Below, piece after piece: positions 57,886 to 64,000 of a stretch of 64,000 bases of DNA; position 1 is the stretch's first letter, and every line of letters begins with the position of its first letter. The notes below the pieces were generated by a model. That model was not told the origin of the DNA, made no database searches, and saw nothing but the letters and a program-made list of their open reading frames with translations. The translations under genes and the position numbers were made by a program. Source of the stretch: Campylobacter coli 76339 (GTDB lineage Bacteria; Campylobacterota; Campylobacteria; Campylobacterales; Campylobacteraceae); the NCBI GenBank assembly GCA_000470055.1, contig HG326877.1, forward strand, positions 1,377,661 to 1,441,660. The letters are read 5' to 3'.

Positions 57886-59229
57886 ATGCAAAGACAAACA
57901 TGGAGTAGCACTCTCACTTATATCTTAACCGTCGCAGGAGCAACCATAGGTTTTGGTGCAACTTGGCGTTTTCCTTATCTTGTGGGAGAAAATGGGGGTG
58001 GCGCTTATGTTTTAGTATTTTGCATAGCGATGATACTCATTGGTATTCCTGTTATCTTAGCAGAAAATGTCATCGGTAGAAAATCCATGACAAACAGCGT
58101 CGATGCTTTTAAGGGCAAATGGAAATTTATAGGCTATATGGGGCTTTTAGGTAGTTTTGGTATCATGGCTTATTATATGGTTTTGGGCGGCTGGGTTTTT
58201 GTTTATATTTTTGAGTTAATCATAGGAAATTTCAATCTCTCTCATACCATAACCAAAGATTTTACCGAGTATTTTTTTGAAGATAAAATTTCTTTCAATC
58301 CTTTGGGCGTAGGAATTTTCACCACACTTTTTGTCCTTATTAATTATGTCATTTTAAGGCGTGGTGTTATAGACGGTATAGAAAAATCAGTTAAATTTCT
58401 CATGCCTTTGCTTTTTATTTGTCTTATACTTGTTGTAGGACGCAACTTAAGCCTTGAAGGTGCTATGAATGGTGTAAAATTTTATCTTACACCTGATTTT
58501 AACAAAATTCTATCTCCAAAACTACTTATCGATGTTTTAGGACAAGTCTTTTTTGCTCTTTCTTTAGGTTTTGGTGTGATGATTACCCTTTCATCTCATC
58601 TTAACAAAAATGAAAACATGGCAAAAACCGCCATTTATACAGGAGTTTTAAACACTCTTATCGCTGTATTAGCGGGCTTTATGATCTTTCCTGCACTTTT
58701 TTCAGCAGGACTTGAGCCAGATAAAGGACCTTCTTTGGTGTTTCAAACCCTACCTATAGCATTTTCTCATATTCATTTTGGAACTGTCATTTGCATTTTA
58801 TTTTTCATGCTTTTACTCATCGCAGCATTAACAACGAGCTTACCTATATATCAAGTTATCATCAGTGTTTTAGAAGAAAAATTCAAACTTTCTAAAAAAA
58901 CCGCGATCAACTTAACTCTAGGTTCGATCTTTATACTAGGAAACATTCCTTGCATACTCACTTATGGGCCTTGGAGAGATATCACTCTTATCAAAGGGAA
59001 AAATATTTTTGATAGTTTTGATTTTATCAGTGGAAATATTTTATTTGTTTTAACAGCCTTTTTTTGTTGCATTTATGTGGGCTGGATTCTTGGTAAAGAG
59101 CAAAGCATAAAAGAGCTTAGCAATGAAGGTAAATTAAAAAGCGTGGGATTTAAAATTTGGTTTTATTATATTAAATTCATCATACCTTTGATCATTTTTG
59201 CGATTTTCATTTATGGAATTACGAATTAA
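57886..59229 (+). CDS. Na+-dependent neurotransmitter-type symporter (NSS/SNF family)
   Basis: A 447-residue inner-membrane protein with 11 predicted spans, as in bacterial NSS transporters of the LeuT/MhsT group. The start TWSSTLTYILTVAGATIGFGATWRFPYL-type segment contains the first sodium site and the WRFPY motif. It imports an amino acid with sodium, substrate unknown. It has its own ribosome site (AAAGGA) 50 bases after the MOSC gene. A terminator hairpin follows. Equivalent to Cj0601c by order, although its downstream neighbour here is porA. Confidence 0.9.
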   Translation: MQRQTWSSTLTYILTVAGATIGFGATWRFPYLVGENGGGAYVLVFCIAMILIGIPVILAENVIGRKSMTNSVDAFKGKWKFIGYMGLLGSFGIMAYYMVLGGWVFVYIFELIIGNFNLSHTITKDFTEYFFEDKISFNPLGVGIFTTLFVLINYVILRRGVIDGIEKSVKFLMPLLFICLILVVGRNLSLEGAMNGVKFYLTPDFNKILSPKLLIDVLGQVFFALSLGFGVMITLSSHLNKNENMAKTAIYTGVLNTLIAVLAGFMIFPALFSAGLEPDKGPSLVFQTLPIAFSHIHFGTVICILFFMLLLIAALTTSLPIYQVIISVLEEKFKLSKKTAINLTLGSIFILGNIPCILTYGPWRDITLIKGKNIFDSFDFISGNILFVLTAFFCCIYVGWILGKEQSIKELSNEGKLKSVGFKIWFYYIKFIIPLIIFAIFIYGITN

Positions 59230-59243
59230 TTTTTTATAAAGAT

Positions 59244-59279
59244 AAACATAAAAGAATGAAATTTTTATCTTTTATGTTT
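59244..59279. terminator. terminator after the NSS transporter
   Basis: AAACATAAAAG (59244-59254) pairs perfectly with CTTTTATGTTT (59269-59279). It lies 15 bases after the transporter stop and could also end a minus-strand transcript from the porA side. Confidence 0.55.
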
Positions 59280-59305
59280 GATTACTTCTCATTTACCTTT
59301 AAGAT

Positions 59306-59338
59306 TTATACTTCCAAAACGAACCGAAAAACATTCAT
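59306..59338 (-). CDS. possible 10-residue peptide ORF with strong ribosome site
   Basis: The minus strand reads AAGGAG, eight bases, then ATG and a 10-residue frame (MNVFRFVLEV) with a TAA stop. A second overlapping frame starting at 59334 gives MFFGSFWKYKS. Upstream is a hairpin (59353-59395) and a TACAAT box (59397-59402). It could be a leader peptide, a small-RNA feature or a relic of a lost gene. Function is not recognised; evidence of translation is only the ribosome site. Confidence 0.3.
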   Translation of the reverse strand: MNVFRFVLEV

Positions 59339-59352
59339 AAGAAAAACTCCTT

Positions 59353-59395
59353 AAAATAAGCCTAGGCAAATGCTAAACTAAGCTGGGCTTATTTT
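59353..59395. terminator. terminator-like hairpin upstream of porA
   Basis: AAAATAAGCC (59353-59362) pairs perfectly with GGCTTATTTT (59386-59395), followed by TATTG on the plus strand. It isolates porA from read-through and may also form a 5' leader hairpin on the minus strand. Confidence 0.5.
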
Positions 59396-59466
59396 TATTG
59401 TATTTTCTACTTTTTTAAAATTTTTGATATTTTCAGTACTTTTTAAGAAAAAACTACACATTTGTA

Positions 59467-59475
59467 TGCTACAAT
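59467..59475 (+). promoter_or_regulatory. extended -10 promoter of porA
   Basis: TGCTACAAT is a TGn-extended -10-like box 39 bases before the porA ATG, preceded by T-rich runs of the kind seen in Campylobacter sigma-70 promoters. An AAGGAG ribosome site lies nearer the start. Confidence 0.5.
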
Positions 59476-59513
59476 TACAGCGTTTTATTTAATTTTAAAC
59501 AAGGAGAATTCTC

Positions 59514-60764
59514 ATGAAACTAGTTAAACTTAGTTTAGTAGCAGCTCTTGCTGCAGGTGCTTTCTCAGTAGCTAATGCTACTCCACTTGAAGAAGCGATC
59601 AAAGATATCGATGTATCTGGAGTTTTAAGATACAGATATGATACAAGTAATGATTGGAGTAACGCAAACTATGGTAGCGGTGTTTCTGGAAAACAAGATC
59701 ACAAATACAGAGCACAAATCAACTTTAGTGGTGCTATAGCAGATAACTTCAAAGCTTTTGTTCAATTTGATTACGATGCAACAGATCATGGCTATACAGC
59801 TTTTGATAACACAACCAACTCTTATGTAAGAGCTGACACTTCAGATACAAAAACTTCTTTAACAGTTCGTCAACTTTACCTAACTTATACAAATGAAGAT
59901 GTAGCTACAAGCGTAATCGCTGGTAAACAACAACTTAACACTATCTGGACTGATAACGGTATCGATGGTTTAGTAGGAACAGGTATCAAAGTAGTAAATA
60001 ACAGCATCGATGGTTTAACTCTAGCTGCTCTTGCTGTAGATGGCTACAATGTAGATGAGCAAAGTGGAGATTTAAGTAGTGTTCCAAACTTTGGAGGAAA
60101 CCTTTATGGTGCTGCAGCTATCGGTTCTTATGAAGTACTAGGTGGTCAATTAAATCCGCAATTATGGTTAGCTTATATAACTGATAATGCTTTCTTCTAT
60201 GCTTTAGATGTAGCTTATAGCACTACTATCTTTGATGGAGTAAATTGGACTCTTGAAGGTGCTTACTTAGGAAATAGCCTTGATAATGAGCTTGGAAACA
60301 ATGTAGAAAATGGTAACTTCTTTGCTTTAAGAGGTAGTATCGAAGTAAATGGCTGGGATGCTAGCCTTGGTGGTTTATACTACGGTGATAAAGATAAAGC
60401 ATCTACAGTTGTAATTGAAGATCAAGGTAATCTTGGTTCTTTACTTGCAGGTGAAGAAATTTTCTATACAACAGGTTCTCAACTTAACGGTAGCACAGGT
60501 AGAAATATCTTCGGATATGTAACAGCAGGCTATACTTTCAACGAAACAGTTCGCGTAGGTGGTGACCTAGTATACGGCGGAACTAAAACAGGTGCTTCAG
60601 CAACAACTAGTGGTGGAGATAAACTTGAAGCAGTTGCAAGAGTAAGCTATAAATACTCTCCAAAACTTAACTTCTCAGCATACTATTCTTATACAAATGT
60701 TGATTACGATACAGAAAGTAGCGACCATAGCGCTGTAAGACTTCAAGCTCTTTACAAATTCTAA
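59514..60764 (+). CDS. porA: major outer-membrane porin (MOMP)
   Basis: A 416-residue porin with a clear signal peptide ([22 protein letters not shown], mature from about T23). The mature part alternates polar and aromatic residues in beta strands, with conserved blocks ([40 protein letters not shown]) and a terminal aromatic, LQALYKF. Surface loops (about 50-60, 85-110, 180-200 and 310-330) are where Campylobacter MOMPs vary. It is the main channel for small solutes, an adhesin and a target of immunity, and its base use is more GC-rich and codon-biased than its neighbours, as for highly expressed genes. A strong terminator follows. Confidence 0.96.
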   Translation: MKLVKLSLVAALAAGAFSVANATPLEEAIKDIDVSGVLRYRYDTSNDWSNANYGSGVSGKQDHKYRAQINFSGAIADNFKAFVQFDYDATDHGYTAFDNTTNSYVRADTSDTKTSLTVRQLYLTYTNEDVATSVIAGKQQLNTIWTDNGIDGLVGTGIKVVNNSIDGLTLAALAVDGYNVDEQSGDLSSVPNFGGNLYGAAAIGSYEVLGGQLNPQLWLAYITDNAFFYALDVAYSTTIFDGVNWTLEGAYLGNSLDNELGNNVENGNFFALRGSIEVNGWDASLGGLYYGDKDKASTVVIEDQGNLGSLLAGEEIFYTTGSQLNGSTGRNIFGYVTAGYTFNETVRVGGDLVYGGTKTGASATTSGGDKLEAVARVSYKYSPKLNFSAYYSYTNVDYDTESSDHSAVRLQALYKF

Positions 60765-60785
60765 GAAGCTCTAAAGTCTAACTTC

Positions 60786-60813
60786 AAGGTGGAGTTTTAC
60801 TCCACCTTTTTTT
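60786..60813 (+). terminator. strong terminator after porA
   Basis: AAGGTGGAG (60786-60794), loop TTTTA, then CTCCACCTT (60800-60808) with a run of T's to about 60813. The most GC-rich and clearest intrinsic terminator in the window, as expected for a highly expressed gene. Confidence 0.9.
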
Positions 60814-60904
60814 ATGCCTCATTTTTAAAACTTAAACTGATATAAATTATCTTTCTAGATCAATCTTAAAAGAAATTTTCCCAAGCTAAAATGCTTGAAG
60901 AAAA

Positions 60905-62029
60905 TTAAGACTTAAACCAATGAGCTATTTTTTCAAACAATCCTTTTTGCTCATGATGCATACCATCTTTTATCCCAAAACTTTCGCTAAGTTTTTCTAA
61001 AAGTTCTCTTTGCTCATCGTTGAGTGAATTTGGAAATTTGATGGCAATTTGTACGATTTGATTGCCTATGCGAGAGCTATGCACATCTTTTACACCCTCT
61101 TTTTCAAGCACAAATCTTTGTCCATCTTTTGCACCCTTTGGCAAATTTAAAGTCGCTTCTCCTCGTATCGTAGGCACCTTTACGCTTTGTCCTAGTATAG
61201 CTTGAGTAAAAAACACTGGAAATTCTATATAAATATCCTCATCATCTCTTATAAAAGTATCATCCTCTTCAACGATGATCTTAACATACAAATCCCCTCT
61301 ATTGCCACTCTTGCTCAAATTTCCTTTGGATGCAACTCTTAAATTCATCCCATTGTCTATACCTTCAGGGATATTTATCTCTACGCTATCTTTAAGTTCT
61401 TCATAGCCTCTACCCTTACAATCTTTACATTTATCACTTGCACTTTCTCCACTCCCCTTACAATCAGGACAAGTTTGTGCAAAAGTGATAAAGCCTTGAG
61501 AAATTCCCACTTGTCCCCTACCCTTACATTTTGGACAAGTTTGAAGTTTGCCATCTTTAGCTCCTGTTCCGCTACAAGTTTTACATGAAGATTTGTAAGT
61601 AAAATCTATATTTTTTTTACAACCAAACACCGCTTCTTTAAAGCTGAGTTTTAAATTCACCACAAGTTCGGCTTGAAATTTTTCATCACTTGATTTTTTA
61701 CGGCGTTGCGATGCTCCACCAAAACCCCCGCCAAAAAAGCTAGAAAAGATATCACCCAAATCTTCAAAGCCACCAAAACCTGCTCCCCCTGATCCAAAAC
61801 CGCCACCCTTTAAAGCATCTTTACCATATCTATCATAAATAGAGCGTTTTTCTTCATTACTTAGAACTTCATAGGCTTCATTCACAAGCTTGAATTTCTC
61901 TTCAGCTTCTTTATCGCCTTGATTTCTATCAGGATGATACTTCAAAGCCATTTTTCTATAAGCTTTTTTAATGGTATCTTTATCGGCACTTTGAGTAATT
62001 TCTAAAATTTCATAATAGCTTAACTCCAT
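60905..62029 (-). CDS. dnaJ: chaperone DnaJ
   Basis: A 374-residue type I Hsp40. The J domain (1-70) has the HPD motif (YHPDRNQGD), the Gly/Phe-rich region spans about 76-105, and four CxxCxGxG-type zinc repeats lie at about 150-215 ([32 protein letters not shown]). A substrate-binding C-terminal domain follows. It delivers clients to DnaK. Divergent from racR; the pairing porA-dnaJ-racRS is as in C. jejuni (Cj1259-Cj1262). Confidence 0.96.
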   Translation of the reverse strand: MELSYYEILEITQSADKDTIKKAYRKMALKYHPDRNQGDKEAEEKFKLVNEAYEVLSNEEKRSIYDRYGKDALKGGGFGSGGAGFGGFEDLGDIFSSFFGGGFGGASQRRKKSSDEKFQAELVVNLKLSFKEAVFGCKKNIDFTYKSSCKTCSGTGAKDGKLQTCPKCKGRGQVGISQGFITFAQTCPDCKGSGESASDKCKDCKGRGYEELKDSVEINIPEGIDNGMNLRVASKGNLSKSGNRGDLYVKIIVEEDDTFIRDDEDIYIEFPVFFTQAILGQSVKVPTIRGEATLNLPKGAKDGQRFVLEKEGVKDVHSSRIGNQIVQIAIKFPNSLNDEQRELLEKLSESFGIKDGMHHEQKGLFEKIAHWFKS

Positions 62030-62078
62030 AGTCTTCCTTTAAACAATAAAATATTTATAAAATTTGTAAAACAAAAGA

Positions 62079-62084
62079 TATAAT
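62079..62084 (+). promoter_or_regulatory. candidate -10 box of racRS
   Basis: TATAAT on the plus strand, 90 bases before the racR ATG, in the 144-base gap with dnaJ. Four TAAAC units (62124-62159) lie between it and the gene. Confidence 0.35.
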
Positions 62085-62173
62085 TTTAGCAAAAATAAAC
62101 TCAATAATTTATCAAATTTTAAATAAACTTATGTAAACATATAAACTTTACTTATAAACAAAAGGATAGCAAA

Positions 62174-62845
62174 ATGATTAATGTGTTAATGATAGAAGAT
62201 GATCCTGATTTTGCACAGTTATTATCAGAATACTTAACTCAATTCAATATCAAAATCACAAATTTTGAAAATCCTAAAGAAGCTTTAAATATAGGCATAC
62301 AAGGCTATGATTGTTTAATTTTAGATTTAACTTTACCAGGTATTGATGGTCTTGAAGTTTGCAGAGAAATCAGACAAAAATACAATATTCCTATTATCAT
62401 TTCATCCGCTAGGGGGGATTTGAGCGATAAAGTGGTAGGACTTCAAATTGGTGCGGATGATTATTTACCCAAACCTTATGATCCAAAAGAAATGCATGCA
62501 AGGATTATGAGTCTCATCCGTCGGACAAAAAGAGTTGAAAATACTAGCAGTGAAAATATCAACTCAGCTTTTAAAATCGATGAAAGAAAACATGAGATTA
62601 CTTATCAAAATAAGATTTTAACTCTAACTCCTGCTGAATATGAAATTTTAGAATATCTCATCCAGCAGCACGGCTATAGCGTGTCAAGAGAACAACTTGT
62701 AAGTCGCTGTAAAAATCTTAAAGATAAAGACTCTAAAAGTCTTGATGTTATTATCGGTCGCTTAAGAAGTAAAATAAACGATAGCTCTAAGTCTCCAAAA
62801 CATATATTTTCGGTAAGAGGTATAGGATATAAACTTATAGGATGA
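62174..62845 (+). CDS. racR: response regulator RacR
   Basis: A 223-residue OmpR/PhoB-type regulator. The receiver domain has the acidic pair in MIEDDPDFAQ, the phosphorylated aspartate in LILDLTLPGIDG and the lysine in YLPKPYDP. A winged-helix DNA-binding domain (about 130-223) ends VRGIGYKLIG. RacRS in C. jejuni controls temperature-dependent growth and colonisation and respiration-linked genes. Ribosome site AAAGGA. racS starts within its stop codon. Confidence 0.94.
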   Translation: MINVLMIEDDPDFAQLLSEYLTQFNIKITNFENPKEALNIGIQGYDCLILDLTLPGIDGLEVCREIRQKYNIPIIISSARGDLSDKVVGLQIGADDYLPKPYDPKEMHARIMSLIRRTKRVENTSSENINSAFKIDERKHEITYQNKILTLTPAEYEILEYLIQQHGYSVSREQLVSRCKNLKDKDSKSLDVIIGRLRSKINDSSKSPKHIFSVRGIGYKLIG

Positions 62846-64000
62846 ATAAAAATTATTCTATCTATACCAAGCTTGTTATTTTATTTGTTGTAACCTTCTT
62901 TTTAGTTTGTGTTTTATTTGTTGTACTTTTAAGAATAGAAAACAATACCTACAACGAAGAAGAAGGTTTTAAACAAGAAAGCTTTATAAAAAATATCATT
63001 AATTCTCACAGTAATGATTCTAGGATAGATATAGGAGATCATCTTGATAGTAGCGGTTTTACCGCTATACAAAATAAACATTTTGTAAAAATCGTAAGAT
63101 CAGAAGGACAAAATCTTTTTCGCTCAGACGATGAAAAAAATTCTTGCACCCTTTCTTCTTTAAAATATAAAAATAAACTCTATCTTGATGTTCAATGTAG
63201 GGAATTTAGCGGCTTATTTGAAGAGGATGCCAATCATAGAGTTTACAATCTTTTACTGTTGGGCTTTTTCTTTTTTTCTTTTTTAATTGTTTTTATGTAT
63301 TTTTCAGTACTAAAATCCATTGAACCTCTTAAAAAACTAAGACAGCAAATCGCAGAAGCAGCAAATAATGGAAAAACTAATTTTGTAAATTATCAAGAAG
63401 ATGAAGTGGGTAAAATAGCCCTTGAATTTCAAAAAGCTTTTAAGAAAAATCAAGAACTTATACAATCAAGACAGCTTTTTCTACGCACCATTATGCATGA
63501 ACTTAAAACCCCTATAGGAAAAGGTAGAATCATTGCTGAAATGGTAAAAGAAGAGAAGCAAAAAGAAAGATTGATCGATATTTTTTTAAGAATGGATTCG
63601 CTCATCAATGAATTTTCAAAAATTGAAAATCTTTTTTCAAAAAACTACAATCTTCAGTTTAGACCCGTACATTTTAGCACCCTACTTGGTGAAGCTAAAG
63701 ACTATCTCATGCGCGATGATTTTAATAAAGTTGTCAAGATTGTTTTAAATCACGATGCTTTAATCAATGTAGATATGGAAATTTTTCCTTTAATTTTAAA
63801 AAATCTAATCGATAATGCTTTAAAATATTCAAGTGATGGAACTTGTGAGCTTTATTGTCATAAAGAGTGTTTTGTGATAAAAAATCCTGGCAAACCCTTA
63901 ATAGAGCCTATAGAGTACTATTTTGAAGCCTTTACACGTGAAAAACATCAGCAAATAAAAGGTATGGGTTTAGGACTTTATATCGTTTTTGAAGTATGTA
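62842..64000 (+). CDS. racS: sensor histidine kinase RacS (3' end outside the window)
   Basis: 386 codons are visible and the frame is open to the window end, so roughly 20-30 residues are missing if the length is near the 411 of C. jejuni RacS. Spans lie at about 9-31 and 137-157, bounding a periplasmic sensor domain with two cysteines (SCTL and QCREF). A HAMP-like segment follows. The H box is RTIMHELKTPIG with His219 as phosphoacceptor, the N box is NLIDNALKYSS, and the G2 box is KGMGLGLYIV. It phosphorylates RacR. ATGA overlap with racR. Confidence 0.93.
   Translation, partial: MNKNYSIYTKLVILFVVTFFLVCVLFVVLLRIENNTYNEEEGFKQESFIKNIINSHSNDSRIDIGDHLDSSGFTAIQNKHFVKIVRSEGQNLFRSDDEKNSCTLSSLKYKNKLYLDVQCREFSGLFEEDANHRVYNLLLLGFFFFSFLIVFMYFSVLKSIEPLKKLRQQIAEAANNGKTNFVNYQEDEVGKIALEFQKAFKKNQELIQSRQLFLRTIMHELKTPIGKGRIIAEMVKEEKQKERLIDIFLRMDSLINEFSKIENLFSKNYNLQFRPVHFSTLLGEAKDYLMRDDFNKVVKIVLNHDALINVDMEIFPLILKNLIDNALKYSSDGTCELYCHKECFVIKNPGKPLIEPIEYYFEAFTREKHQQIKGMGLGLYIVFEVC

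Noticed and set aside
62412-62417. Run of six G in racR as a phase-variable tract
   Set aside because: Campylobacter contingency tracts are generally eight or more G/C. Six is short and the codons encode the conserved receiver domain. Similar G6/C6 runs in rnr (28670-28675) and hypF (36242-36247) were rejected for the same reason.

Overview
The window is chromosomal DNA of a thermotolerant Campylobacter of the C. jejuni/C. coli group. The evidence is the AT-rich sequence, very tight gene packing with ATGA-type overlaps, the major porin gene porA beside dnaJ and racRS, the bile-resistance regulator CbrR, the pst locus with a Campylobacter-type pho box, and near-complete agreement in gene order with the C. 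jejuni region Cj0601-Cj0667 (read in reverse). Several proteins differ at scattered residues from the C. jejuni versions I remember, and the porA junction differs from NCTC 11168. C. coli is therefore plausible but not proven. I saw no rRNA, tRNA, CRISPR array, IS element or prophage.

Layout: 1-408 holds the tsaE start and an S4-domain gene. 551-6582 is a plus-strand run: argG, rplI, hslVU, era and two genes that look like a GspL/PilM-N and GspM/PilO pair. 6671-8458 is an aminopeptidase P. 8508-19305 is a compact minus-strand block of envelope and housekeeping genes (nadK, recN, cbrR, tatD, mltD, rlpA, kdsC, lptC, lptA, ysxC, an MreD-like gene, mrdA). 19400-22800 is aspS-adk-ppa-msrA. 22980-27068 (minus) holds an RNA methyltransferase, ruvX, dprA, a sequon-rich divergent polysaccharide deacetylase and ilvC. 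27191-30083 is rnr-holA. 30161-31204 is a solitary accessory PD-(D/E)XK nuclease gene at a variable site. 31229-38410 (minus) is the hydrogenase-maturation set hypA-E-D-C-B-F, headed by a gene whose product looks like a degenerate HypF paralogue. 38457-40539 holds a YgjP-like metallopeptidase, a MATE pump and an orphan coding fragment. 40572-44313 is pstBACS behind a pho box. 44607-48683 is ferritin and a peptidoglycan O-acetylation set (patA, patB, ape1). 48753-53216 is a MacAB-TolC-type efflux set. 53296-59229 holds an M20 amidohydrolase, ppk2, dsbD, a MOSC protein and an NSS transporter. 59514 to the end is porA, dnaJ and racRS (racS cut by the window end).

The genes group into envelope assembly (PBP2, MltD, RlpA, KdsC, LptA/C, PatAB/Ape1, PorA), nickel-iron centre assembly (Hyp), phosphate handling (Pst, PPK2, Ppa), protein quality control (HslVU, DnaJ, DsbD, MsrA) and DNA uptake or repair (DprA, RecN, RuvX and possibly the GspL/GspM-like pair). 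The points most worth a second look are the HypF-like pseudoenzyme at 36893-38410, a stretch of six N-glycosylation sequons at 25639-25794, the GspL/GspM-like pair at 4949-6582, the solitary nuclease at 30161-31204, a repeat/hairpin element upstream of pstS, and a tiny transcription-unit-like structure in the NSS-porA gap.
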